In this document: positions 24,351-34,307 of the stretch, piece after piece | Position numbering within the stretch: position 1 is the first letter of the stretch | Layout: each line of letters begins with the position of its first letter | Source: Treponema sp. | GTDB taxonomy: Bacteria; Spirochaetota; Spirochaetia; Treponematales; Treponemataceae | Direction: 5' to 3' | Assembly (NCBI GenBank): GCA_017464425.1 | Contig: JAFUDX010000021.1 | Span: 57,297 to 121,296 of the forward strand | Length of the DNA: 64,000 nt | Made by a program: the position numbers and the translations under genes | The notes under the pieces: model-generated | Told to the model about the DNA's origin: nothing | What the model saw: the letters and a program-made list of their open reading frames with translations, nothing else | The model's database searches: none

Positions 24351-25877
24351 TCAGGGGATAGTGACATCATAATAATACCCTTCTGGAATGGAGTCAGGGT
24401 CTAAATCTGATTCATCATCAATAACAATAAGGTTTTTTGAATCAGAAATTGGTACTAAATATTTATGACCTTGTAAGCTGGCAATAGCATAACATTTATA
24501 ATTCCCTGATTCGAAAGTATTTGGGGGAAGACAATTATTAGCATCAGGACAATACGTATCGAAAAAATCATAGTGATATTGATGTATTGTATATGAATAG
24601 AAATATTCAAAATAATATGTTCCCCAATAGTCAAAAAGACCATCTACAACACCAATCGGAAAATATCCATTACGCCAGAAGTTAATCACTTTGTCATGAT
24701 CATATAAAATCATATCTGGAGCGTCGTAATAAGCATAGCCCCTTCCAAAGTCAAGATCATCTAAATAAAGGTAAACATCAGCAAGTCCATATTTCATAAT
24801 AAAATCTTTCATATCACCGAGCGGGCGAACATCTCCTGAAAAATTACCATCTTCATAAAAATGACAATTAGGAAAAATAAAAGCTTTTTTAAAAACACAA
24901 TCTGCATAAAAAATAGTATCAGAAGTTACAACATATTGTGTACCAACACCAACAGAGACACCTCCTCTATCTCTCCAACCAATAAAGTGCGAATCTTCTG
25001 TATCACTTAAAACAGGAAAATAAGTTTCATCAAGCACTGTACCATACTCAACTTTAACAGGTGCAGGAGAAGCACCAAATATGTTATAATAACTAATCGT
25101 ATATTCATTTATTTTCCATTTGGCATAAAAAGTCACATTGCCTTTATTTTCGTTGGTGTTCCAACAGTCAATCTGTTCATCATAATTCGGATTGTTGTAC
25201 CAGCCTAAAAATGTATAGCCGGTTCGTTCTGGAGTTTTAAAACTATTATTAACCGAATCAATATCGTAGTATTCTAGAGTGTTTAATTCACCACCTGTAT
25301 AATTGTCGTCAAAAGTAATTTTATAGCCCCACCTGGCATAAAGCACTTTGCCATAGGCGTAATCATCATCCAGTGAAGTAACTTTTTTTCCTGAGAAATC
25401 AGCATTATAATAAAAGCCTTCGAATGTATACGGCTCAAAAACAGGCTCTTCCAATTCAACAGGAGTGCCGTAACTATAAATTGAAGGTGCGCTCTCAGGC
25501 AGAATTCCCCCATTTAATGCATAAAGAATAACTACCCGGGCATTTTTGCCGTTTGTTCCGTCCGAGCCATCAGTTCCGTTTGTACCATCAGTTCCGTTTT
25601 GCCCGTCAAGGCCATCTGCTCCATTTTTGCCGGCAGAAGTTAACAATGTCCATTTTTCACCGTCGTAAATATATGAACATCCATCAGTTGTATTATAATA
25701 TGCCCAAAGATACTGGGGATTTTCTATTTCATCTGCACTAGCAAAAGAGCCTTTCCAGACAATACTGGTGTGTTCAGACTCTGATTGAATATATTTTGTT
25801 ACTTCTGTTTTGCAGCTTAAACAAAAGAATATACAGATAAAAAAACAAAGGCTCAACTTTTTTAATTCTTTAATCAT
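24351..25877 (-). CDS. lipoprotein with collagen-like and InlB repeats
   Basis: A 508-residue lipoprotein. The signal MIKELKKLSLCFFICIFFC ends in a lipobox (FFCLSC, cysteine about residue 22). Residues 85-115 are a short collagen-like Gly-x-y run (GADGLDGQNGTDGTNGTDG). Residues 120-270 hold two or three InlB-type repeats (YTFEGFYYNADFSGKKVT; YTFLGWYNNPNYDEQ), and the C-terminal half is a Tyr/Asp-rich domain of unknown kind. The ATG at 25877 is chosen because GGGGA lies eight bases upstream. Base composition is more AT-rich than the core genes. Confidence 0.75.
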   Translation of the reverse strand: MIKELKKLSLCFFICIFFCLSCKTEVTKYIQSESEHTSIVWKGSFASADEIENPQYLWAYYNTTDGCSYIYDGEKWTLLTSAGKNGADGLDGQNGTDGTNGTDGSDGTNGKNARVVILYALNGGILPESAPSIYSYGTPVELEEPVFEPYTFEGFYYNADFSGKKVTSLDDDYAYGKVLYARWGYKITFDDNYTGGELNTLEYYDIDSVNNSFKTPERTGYTFLGWYNNPNYDEQIDCWNTNENKGNVTFYAKWKINEYTISYYNIFGASPAPVKVEYGTVLDETYFPVLSDTEDSHFIGWRDRGGVSVGVGTQYVVTSDTIFYADCVFKKAFIFPNCHFYEDGNFSGDVRPLGDMKDFIMKYGLADVYLYLDDLDFGRGYAYYDAPDMILYDHDKVINFWRNGYFPIGVVDGLFDYWGTYYFEYFYSYTIHQYHYDFFDTYCPDANNCLPPNTFESGNYKCYAIASLQGHKYLVPISDSKNLIVIDDESDLDPDSIPEGYYYDVTIP

Positions 25878-25912
25878 TATCTTAGTCCCCATCTACGGTA
25901 AGTCATCAACAA

Positions 25913-28900
25913 TTATGGATGAGTCCATGAGAAGAATGAAGCATTGTACTGAGTATTATAATATGGAGAATCTTCTGTGTAGACTGTAACTGTAACCACA
26001 AAATAATTACCACTTTTATCTTGTGCTGTAAAATAATAGTAAGTTCCATAAGTAGAACCCTCCAATGTTAAAGTGCTTCCATTTTCGTAAGGAGTAGATT
26101 TACTTGCACAAGTTGGAGCATTACTATTATAATTTACTCCACTGTTACTTGGACAGTATGCACTTGTCCAATAAGGATTCAACCCTGATTCCAAATCTTC
26201 AAATGTTAAAGCAATTTTTGCTTGAGTAAGATTACTACCTTTTCTTAAATAAACGCCAAAAGCTGAATAATCATTATTATTCGTACATTTCAGTTTTACG
26301 TTAGTAGTATCTTTTGATGCTAGTGTCTTTACTTGAGGCTTTTTTCCATCTATTGGATACTCAGCATTTGTAACAGTTTTGCGTCCCACATTACCTAACT
26401 GGTCTGTTACTGTTATTGTAAGTCCCTGATCTGTTAAAGAAGCTGCAGTATATGCCCACTTATTTGCATTAGTAAGAGTACCACTCACAACTCCATCTGG
26501 AATTTTGTTAAAACTTTCACCTGTAAAAGTTATTCCATTTTCTTTTATACCGCACCCCGTTTCTGTTATCTTAAAAATAATAGAAGCTGTTCCAGAAGCA
26601 TAATTTGTATTTACACCATCTGTTACTCTTAAATTAACATTTTTCTGATAAAGTTGACCATAATCTGAAAGTTGTGTAGTTCCATCCGATATACCATATT
26701 TGTCAATAACAGTTGGAGTGCCGGCACTATACAATGTTAAATGATAAGGTACAATATTTACAATTTCGATTGTAGGAGCAGTTGTATCTTCATCTAACAC
26801 AATCGTTGCAGTTTTCTGATTTCCGATTATATCATAAGTTGTAAACTCATAAGTACCTGTAGAACTTAATTCTATAGTATCATCATAAACCCAAAATAAA
26901 TCAGAACCTTTTGTGTATTTACATTTACTGAAACCAATTCCATTATTAGTTCCATCCTCATCAGCAAAATCCTTAAAAGATACATAAACAGGGTCATTAG
27001 TAAGGCTTCGTACATAATAAATACCGTTTTCATTCTTTCTTACATTGTCAGAAATCTTAATGTCTGGCCCTTCTTCGTCTGTTATAACAGTAATATATAG
27101 AGTTGAATAATTACCTAATATATCATAAATCATATATTTATCGCCATTACATGCTCTTTGAATAGTATCATATTTTTTACCAGAGTCATAATATTTTCTA
27201 TTAGAATAATATGGTCCATTATTTCCATATGTTGTAATACAAAGAACATAATATTTAATAAAATTATAACCATTAGAATATGCACTTCCCCCAAGTTCAT
27301 TAATACAGTCAATTGAAGGCGCTATATTTGCAAATGGAATTGGATCATAAAGAGTAGGAGTAGAACTAGAATTATCTTTCATTACTATAGTTAAATCATA
27401 AGCATTTTCTTCACCTTCATGAGCTTTATATGTTATTTTAGTAGTTTCCCTAAAAGAATCCTTAGGTGTAGGTGGAAGAGTATCAAGACAGATGCTTGTG
27501 GTTGTAGAAGAAGAACATAAATTATTTGAAACAGTCAAATTTAAAAGATTTGCAGAAGCTATTCGGTCACTATAATCGCATTGTTTAAATTTTTCTGTAT
27601 CCATCTTACATTGTACTTCGCAATAAATAGTTCCTTGTATTGTATTTTTGGGAATATCAAGATAATTTTCGGTACTTGTAGAACCATTATCTTTGTTTAA
27701 CAGGACTGAATAAGTTCTTGTATACTCAGAATTTTCTTCTGTTGCTTCATACACTGTATAATATAGAACTTTTATAGAATCATCAAATACTATACCATTT
27801 TCCCCAAAATAAGCATTCGGGTCTGCACTTGATGATTTTGCGTAAAAAGCAAAGGTTATATCACCATTAGTTAAACCGTTAAAATTTTCAAATGTAAAAG
27901 TAGCTGTTGGTGTATAGTAATCCTGATTATTAAAACTAGCATTTAATGTCAATGTTTCTGGAGCACTAACATATCCTTCAGAAGTATCCCAGACTTCTAA
28001 ACCATAAATAACAGGAGAATACAAAGTTTTACTCTTAACATACAAAGTTTTATCCCTTAAATTTCCTGCATTATCAGAAACTGTAAACACATAAGTTTTA
28101 TTAATGTCAACTGTTAACTCATCATTCCAGTCAGCAGCCAAATCATCAACTGTTACACTCTTATGTGCAACACCGCTCAGTGAATCAGTAACTTTAATTT
28201 TAATTTGTTGTTCAACGTCTGTATAAATACTTACAGTGTCCCCTTCCTCTGAAATTACAGCTGTCTCACTTTCGCAGGCAATGGTAATTACCGGTGCAGT
28301 TACATCTACATAAACCGGCTGGCTTGAAAGACATTCTCCTGCACTTTCATTTCCTAAATCATCCTTAAAGTAAAACCACGAATAATAGTTTTGTGTAGTA
28401 CTCAAATCTGGAATAGTAAGAGTTAGCCCGGTATCAGAATTGGCATTGCAATATTCAGAAGAAACGGAGTGAGTATCTTCTGTAGAAGAGGTTGAAAAAC
28501 TTATTTTCCATTCAACAGTTTTACTTGCTGTCTGCAAAGAGTTTCCTCTTTCGCTAAAGAGACCTTCATCAACAATTGTTTTCTTAGGAACAAAAGTGAT
28601 TTCTTCTTTTCCAGTCTTTGCATATCTACCGTTTACAGTTCCGTTTGTTACAAGAATGCCGCCCGACACACTAATGTTGTCTTTGTTTGTTGCAAGAGAT
28701 GGTGATGTTGTATCACGTACAAAATAGAAGGTTGCAGGAACATCACTATAGTTTTCAAGGGCATCAACTGCTGTAAGTGTTATCTGATAAATACCGTCAG
28801 TTGAATATTTTGTAAAAAGTTCATCTAATAAAATAACTTTGTTTTCAACACCACTCTCATTGCCGTCAATTTCTGTGGCCACTTCAAAATCATTTTTAGA

Positions 28901-30114
28901 ACAGCCTAAAACATCATTCCATTCACCATTTTTATTAAAAAATTGAGTTGCAGCAGTCAAAACTGTGCCGTTTGGAAGTTTTGCACCTTTATCTGCATAC
29001 ATAAGACGCTGAATGACTTCATAGCGCGAAACGCCCGTGTCCCCAGTCAAAGAATCATCTGCCGTAACACTATATTTGAGAGAATTATAATCAGCATTTA
29101 CACGATAATTTTGAAAATCCGACCAGTCACTCCAGTTTTTTTGTTCAAGAGATTTTTCAGCATCATCGCTTTTTACGAATAAAGTGGAAGAAGTAATAAC
29201 AGGTCCTTTTACATCTCCAGTAGAACCTGTTACAAATGTCCATGAATATGCAGAATCCAAAAGTGCCGCCCCTTCTGTTGTGTCAGCCGCAAGATTTGCT
29301 CCCAGTTCTACGGTAAGATAAGAAGCCGCCGGAAGCCATTTTGTAGAATCAAGTTTATTTTTAAATGGAATTACAATTTGAGTTCCATTCTTTTTGAGAA
29401 CGGTTTTTTCGGCATCAAAATAATCCGTTATGTCGCCAGTTGTATCTTCCCCGCCGTCATCGTCAGTTTTTGAATATATGACTTTAAAATTCTTAAAACC
29501 TGTTATTTTTCCGTCGCTGTCTTTTTGAAGAATTGAAGACAAATCCATTTTTTTGTTAAAAGTGATTTTTATGGGGGTCGTTATGCTTACATCTTTTTCT
29601 GCGGTAAGAGGTTCGGTAAGCACAACAGAAGGCTTACTTCCGCAAAGTGGAACAATGTAAAGATTTTCGACTTTTTTCTTTATTGTTACAGAGCAACTAA
29701 GGCTTTTGCCCGCTCCTTTTCCGTCTTCATCAGAAAATTCAACATATTCGGTCGAAAGCGGCGTATTTGAAATAGAAGTAAAATTTGAATAAGCGACCCA
29801 GCCACCAAAATTATATGCATCATCAACGACAAAATTGACCGTAAACGGATATCCGACCTTTGCAGTTACAGGACTTCCCGTTGTTACCTGGCCATGAAGT
29901 AAACTTTCAGGAGCAACAATCACCGTAACGCTTTCGGCGTTTGCATAAGCGATGTCGGCTTCTAGCTGCTTTTTAAAATCTCCCCCCTCAAGGAAGTTAG
30001 AGCAAGAAGAAAGAGCGAGCGTGCTAAACAGTGCTACACAAACGAATACCCCCCCCGTACAATAGCAGAAAGGTTATGTAAACTTGCAGCAATGATTGGA
30101 TTGACTTTTTTCAT
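25913..30114 (-). CDS. very large Ig-like lipoprotein, off at a G8 tract
   Basis: About 1,400 codons, of which the downstream 1,336 and more are open. The start ATG at 30114 (GGAG upstream) opens MKKVNPIIAASLHNLSAIVR, but eight G at 30049-30056 put the ribosome in a frame that stops within nine codons. With nine G the frame reads on through GGVFVCVALFSTLALSSC, a perfect lipoprotein signal. The body has repeated Ig/cadherin-like modules (VTAPVITI, DTTAPTIEIV, DTTSPSLATN) and a big Ig-like opening (PLTAEKDVSITTPIKITFNKKMD). It is probably a phase-variable surface protein; a sequencing error or a pseudogene are the alternatives. Confidence 0.75.
30049..30056 (-). repeat. poly-G (G8) slippage tract
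   Basis: Eight C on the plus strand (G on the coding strand), inside the signal peptide codons of the large lipoprotein. Frame analysis shows that nine or six G give a complete gene and eight do not. A G6 run lies about 65 bases further on. Confidence 0.8.
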
Positions 30115-30163
30115 GGTAAACTCCAGAGTTTTTAACTGAGCGAAGCAAAGATGAACAAAATTA

Positions 30164-30191
30164 ATTATAACACAGATTCGAGGGATTTCAA
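30164..30191 (-). promoter_or_regulatory. promoter, copy B of duplicated cassette
   Basis: On the minus strand TTGAAA (30186-30191) and TATAAT (30164-30169) are 16 bases apart, as in copy A at 21894-21921. It drives the large phase-variable lipoprotein. The insertion sequence begins 18 bases beyond the -35 box. Confidence 0.75.
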
Positions 30192-30209
30192 GGGTGCACG
30201 GCGGGGTGT

Positions 30210-31022
30210 CACGGCATCAGCATGAGAAAACTCATAATAGCCACACGGATTCGATTTTGCTAACGCAAAATCTGAGTACTTGTGATTAAATATGAGAAAA
30301 CATAATTTTTAATCTGTAGCCATCGTCATACATGCAAGAACGCTTTCCAAAACAAAGCTGCTCTTTTGGCTTGAGCTGCATTTTTATTCTGTTGTAGATA
30401 ATTCTGCGAATTATCGCTATGTTTTCCGCCGTGTTCTTGTCAAGAATGGGGCATGCATCTTCATTGAAAATCACATCAAGACACCAGTGAAGGTTGTTCA
30501 CTACCGCCCAGTGGCTTCTTACTGCTTCGGCAAAATCTATCATGTCGTCAATCGAGCAGATGAAGTATCTGGATTCCACGGTTTCTTTTCCCTTGCTCTT
30601 CTCATCGTTCCCGCTTCCTTTTACTGTTTTTCCGTCAATGCTGATATAGCTTCCTTCTTTTAGATTCAGCTTTTCTTCAATCCATTTTATGAAAAGCCTC
30701 TGAAAAACCTTTGTGTCAATCATACCCATCGTCCTTCTGATTGTGTCATAGGACGGCAGTCCGTTCGGGAGTTTCAGCCCGACTTTTTCTCTCAGCCACC
30801 TCTCTTTTATTTCTGAAAACGCATAAATTCCATGAATTGTGTTCTCTCCGGCACTTACGCCACACATCACGACCGTAAGTATCTCATCGATACTGTGCAA
30901 AACCTTCCAGTCTTGCCGACTGTCGGGTATCTCGTCAAAAAATCCTTCCACCATGAAATAAATTCTATCATGGTTTCAATTTTTTAAACAACCCTAAATA
31001 TGTTTCTCATGCTGAAGCCCTG
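30210..31022. mobile_element. internally deleted ISAs1-type insertion sequence
   Basis: An 813-bp element. Both ends carry 20-bp terminal inverted repeats with two mismatches (CACGGCATCAGCATGAGAAA; CAGGGCTTCAGCATGAGAAA). It is flanked by a perfect 10-bp direct repeat GGCGGGGTGT at 30200-30209 and 31023-31032, the target duplication. The transposase inside has lost its middle, so it could move only if helped by an intact relative. Confidence 0.88.
30286..30954 (-). pseudogene. ISAs1-family transposase, central deletion
   Basis: 222 residues against about 370 in the family. The N-terminal part (FDEIPDSRQDWKVLHSIDEIL, then YISIDGKTVKGSGNDEKSK) and C-terminal part (SIDDMIDFAEAVRSHWAVVNN ... KNTAENIAIIRRIIYNRIK) are present and in frame. 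The section between them, which holds a catalytic aspartate and the DYVLALKGNQ region, is missing, so the protein should be inactive. It might act as a dominant regulator of an intact copy. Confidence 0.85.
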
Positions 31023-31051
31023 GGCGGGGTGTAGAGAAAGGCACACGCTTT

Positions 31052-32104
31052 CTACAAGTCCTCATCGATTACACCGAATACTTGAATGTAGTTTTCAAAG
31101 CGTGGCAGGGCGAGCGTTACACTGCCGTGAACAGTAACAGAAACAATGCCTTGGTCTGAAAGGCGTTTTCTGTACACATTGAGGAGCTGCGCGGACATAT
31201 TAAAGTGCTTGCGAATTTCAGCGGTTTTCGTAATCCCTTGTGCAATTACGGCGACTACTTTTCTGTCTTTTATGGAAAGTTCGCTCCAAATTTTATCATA
31301 TACATAGGAAGAAAGATAAGTGTCGTATTCACTCAGGATTTTCTTTTCGCTTTCGCCTTTGTTTTTCCACATAAGATAGCCCAAAGTTTGAAACGCAAAA
31401 GGATAGCCTTTGGTAAGCCGCGCCATTTTAATTGCTTTCTCCGTTGAGAATCCGAATACTTCTTTATAATTGGCGGTCATCGCCGGAATATTCAGCGGCT
31501 CCAGTGTGACTTTTGGCGCACGATATAAAAATGTGAGTGTTTTTTCATTTTGGAGATTGCTTATATTTTCATAAAGTCCTGCCATCAGCAGATAAACAGG
31601 ATAACCTTCCCGAAGATAAATCTGAAAGTTGCTCGCAAACAATTTTGTGTACTCATTTTTTACCATTTCATCAATGACAAAAAGAACTTTTTTATTACGC
31701 TTCAGCAAATCTTCAAGATAATTTCTGAGAAGTGTATCCGCATCAAAATTGCTGTCTTTGTGAGCCATTGAAAATCCAAAAACAGAAACATTTATATCAA
31801 CATCGGGCAAGTATTTTTTTAGGAAAGACTTGTTCGTCAATTTATCTACGGCACTTTTCAATATATCTGTGTCGGAACTGAGATTAAGCACAATCCAATC
31901 AGCACTTTTTGAGAAATGTTCAGAGACTTTCGTTAAGACGACCGTTTTTCCAGCACCTCTTACCCCGGTAAGCATATAAACCTGAGAAGACGGCTGCTCC
32001 ATTTCAAAGGTATTTATAATCTGATCAATCTGCACGGGGCGAGAAATGTACTGCTGAGGAATCTTTCCGAATGATAGATTATATGGATTTTGAAGTTCTT
32101 GCAT
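31052..32104 (-). CDS. ATP-binding protein, STAND/archaeal-ATPase-like
   Basis: A 350-residue P-loop ATPase. Walker A is YMLTGVRGAGKTVVL (residue 45), Walker B KKVLFVIDEMVKNE (140), with an arginine-containing sensor region (FLYRAPKVTLEPL). Residues 285-350 are a winged-helix-like end (ITKTAEIRKHFNMSAQLLNVYRKRL). This arrangement is that of the archaeal-ATPase family found near mobile DNA. It adjoins the insertion sequence; the element's target site lies just beyond the gene's 3' end. Role unknown. Confidence 0.75.
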   Translation of the reverse strand: MQELQNPYNLSFGKIPQQYISRPVQIDQIINTFEMEQPSSQVYMLTGVRGAGKTVVLTKVSEHFSKSADWIVLNLSSDTDILKSAVDKLTNKSFLKKYLPDVDINVSVFGFSMAHKDSNFDADTLLRNYLEDLLKRNKKVLFVIDEMVKNEYTKLFASNFQIYLREGYPVYLLMAGLYENISNLQNEKTLTFLYRAPKVTLEPLNIPAMTANYKEVFGFSTEKAIKMARLTKGYPFAFQTLGYLMWKNKGESEKKILSEYDTYLSSYVYDKIWSELSIKDRKVVAVIAQGITKTAEIRKHFNMSAQLLNVYRKRLSDQGIVSVTVHGSVTLALPRFENYIQVFGVIDEDL

Positions 32105-32118
32105 TGTAAAACCTCACG

Positions 32119-32177
32119 ACTTATTTATTTGTATTTATTTTGAATTATTTTATTTATTCGTATTTATTTGTATTTAT
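32119..32177. repeat. AT-rich imperfect tandem repeat
   Basis: Several imperfect copies of TATTTATTTG/TATTTATT between the divergent ATPase and AAA/nuclease genes. The purpose is unknown; it may be an operator or simple-sequence DNA. Confidence 0.5.
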
Positions 32178-32243
32178 AATCTACTTGAAAAAAACAAAAA
32201 TTTCAATAATACATCTTTTATAGAACAATCGGTAATTTTGTGC

Positions 32244-32256
32244 TATACTATGATAC
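32244..32256 (+). promoter_or_regulatory. extended -10 promoter giving a leaderless start
   Basis: TGC-TATACT (32241-32249) is an extended -10 box. The ATG at 32257 lies eight bases after it and no Shine-Dalgarno sequence is present, so the mRNA would begin at or next to the start codon. Confidence 0.5.
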
Positions 32257-33828
32257 ATGGAAACACGAAAAATGCCGATTGGCATTCAGACTTTTGATAA
32301 AATCCGCGCCGACTCGTATGTGTATATTGATAAAACCGCGCTTGTCTATGAACTCGCGCAAACAAAGACACCGTATTTTCTCGCCCGCCCGCGCCGATTC
32401 GGAAAAAGCCTGCTCATTTCCACTTTAAAAGCCTATTTTGAGGGGCGAAAAGAATTGTTCACTGGGCTTAAAATCGCCGAGCTTGAAAAAGAATGGATTC
32501 CCTACCCCGTGATTCACATTGATTTCGGACGAAACGGCTACGAAACGAACGCACAGCTCAAAATCCGCCTAAATAAAATCCTTACTGAATACGAAACGCT
32601 CTACGGAATCACCAAAGACACCGATGATGAGCCGACCCGCCTTGAAACGCTCCTCCAGCGGGTGAACAAACAGACGGGCAAGCAGGTCGTTGTTCTCGTT
32701 GACGAATACGACAAGCCGATGCTCGACGCGCTCCAAACTCCTGACTTTGACGCAAACCGAATGCTCATACGGAATTTCTACGGAGTGCTCAAAGGCTGTG
32801 ACGAATACCTTCATTTCGTTTTCCTCACGGGAATCACCAAATTCGCAAAAGTAAATATTTTCAGCGAGATGAACCAGCTGCACGACATCAGCATGAGCGA
32901 ACGATACGCTGAGTTGTGTGGCATTACCGAAAAAGAACTAAAAGAAAATTTCATTCCAGAAATCAAAAGTTTTGCAGAAAAACTTGGTACAACGACAGAA
33001 GATATTTTGGCAAGTCTCAAACAAAAATATGACGGCTACCACTTCAATGCAGATTGCCCCGACATTTACAATCCGTTCAGCCTCGTGAATGCATTGGGCG
33101 AACAAAACTTCGATTCTTTCTGGTTTCAGACGGCAACGCCTTCCATGCTGTTCGGTCTTATCGAAAACGCAAAGTATGATTTGACGAATATTCTTGACGG
33201 TGTGACGATGAAATCAAATTCATTTTCTGATTATCGGGTAGGAGGAGGCTCACTTACGCCGATTATCTATCATTCGGGCTATCTCACAATCAAAGGGTAT
33301 GACAAAGAATCAGACCTATACACGCTCAAATTCCCAAATGATGAAGTCCGCGAAGGATTTGTAGAATATCTGCTTCCGCTCTATACCGATATTCCCGAAG
33401 ACAAGCTCGGTCTTACGGTGGAGCATTTCAGAAAGGCAATCGCCACGCGCGACATCGACACGCTCATGGAGCTTTTTAGTGCCGCCGTTGCTGATTTGCC
33501 CATGCGCCGAAGCGGTAACATGGAATACGCATACCAAGTGGCGTTCCATGCAATGCTCAGGCAGACGGGCTTTGAGGTTACGAGCGAGCAACAGGTTATC
33601 GGCGGGCGCGTTGATGTGACGCTCGAAACAAGCGACACTGTATACATTTTTGAGCTAAAGATGGACAAAGGTAAGTCGTGGGAAGAAGCGAGCAAAACTG
33701 CCCTCGCCCAAATTGAAAAGAAGGGCTACGCCACCCGATTTATGGCAAGCGGCAAAAAAATCTATAAAATTGCGCTCATCTTCGCCACTGAAAACGGCGG
33801 AGTTGCGGGCTACACGGTCGTGGAATAA
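32257..33828 (+). CDS. AAA-ATPase-like / PD-(D/E)XK nuclease protein
   Basis: A 523-residue intact member of the PF09820/PF08011 family. PIGIQTFDKIRADSYVYIDK opens it; Walker A is RPRRFGKSLLIS (residue 47), Walker B VVVLVDEYDKPML (147). The middle domain contains LKQKYDGYHFNADCPDIYNP, and the nuclease core is GGRVDVTLETSDTVYIFELKMDKG (Asp and ELK). It is the template for recognising the deleted copy at 23658-24289. The YkgJ-like gene starts directly after its stop codon, so the two are one transcript. Confidence 0.88.
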   Translation: METRKMPIGIQTFDKIRADSYVYIDKTALVYELAQTKTPYFLARPRRFGKSLLISTLKAYFEGRKELFTGLKIAELEKEWIPYPVIHIDFGRNGYETNAQLKIRLNKILTEYETLYGITKDTDDEPTRLETLLQRVNKQTGKQVVVLVDEYDKPMLDALQTPDFDANRMLIRNFYGVLKGCDEYLHFVFLTGITKFAKVNIFSEMNQLHDISMSERYAELCGITEKELKENFIPEIKSFAEKLGTTTEDILASLKQKYDGYHFNADCPDIYNPFSLVNALGEQNFDSFWFQTATPSMLFGLIENAKYDLTNILDGVTMKSNSFSDYRVGGGSLTPIIYHSGYLTIKGYDKESDLYTLKFPNDEVREGFVEYLLPLYTDIPEDKLGLTVEHFRKAIATRDIDTLMELFSAAVADLPMRRSGNMEYAYQVAFHAMLRQTGFEVTSEQQVIGGRVDVTLETSDTVYIFELKMDKGKSWEEASKTALAQIEKKGYATRFMASGKKIYKIALIFATENGGVAGYTVVE

Positions 33829-34305
33829 ATGCAAGAACCATTCTATAAAAACGGGCTTCGCTTTGGCTGTAAGCGATGCTCGTTCTGCTGCGGACATTCG
33901 CCGGGCTTTGTATATCTTTCTCTGCGTGATTTAACGGAACTCCGCTCCTTTCTTAACATGAGCGTTACCGACTTCGTATCAAAATACTGTCGCTGGGCAG
34001 ACGATTACGATGGCGGGCAGATTCTCGCGCTTCTCGAAAAAAAGAACTACGACTGCATTCTCTGGGAAAACGGCTGCTCATGCTATGCCGCCCGTCCCGT
34101 CCAGTGCTCCACTTATCCATTTTGGTCTTGGATGATAAAAGACGAAGCAACCTGGAACGAATGTGCCGAAGACTGTCCTGGCATGCGAAACAACGAAGGG
34201 AAACTCTGGACATTTGAAGAAATCGAAGCAAATAAAAACGCATACGATGCAAACAAACCACTCACGCGCGCCGAAGTTGAAAAACTGATGGCGGAAGAAA
34301 AATAA
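33829..34305 (+). CDS. YkgJ-family cysteine cluster protein
   Basis: A 158-residue protein with the zinc/iron-binding cysteine cluster of the YkgJ (CxxCxxCC) family: FGCKRCSFCCGHSPGFVYLS at the N-terminus, then ENGCSCYAARPVQCSTYPFW. It is cytoplasmic and without signal. The start codon abuts the preceding TAA. Exact function of the family is unknown. Confidence 0.85.
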   Translation: MQEPFYKNGLRFGCKRCSFCCGHSPGFVYLSLRDLTELRSFLNMSVTDFVSKYCRWADDYDGGQILALLEKKNYDCILWENGCSCYAARPVQCSTYPFWSWMIKDEATWNECAEDCPGMRNNEGKLWTFEEIEANKNAYDANKPLTRAEVEKLMAEEK

Positions 34306-34307
34306 CT

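Noticed and set aside
32119..32177. CRISPR or origin repeat
   Set aside because: Units are about 10 bp, imperfect and AT-only; treated as simple-sequence DNA.
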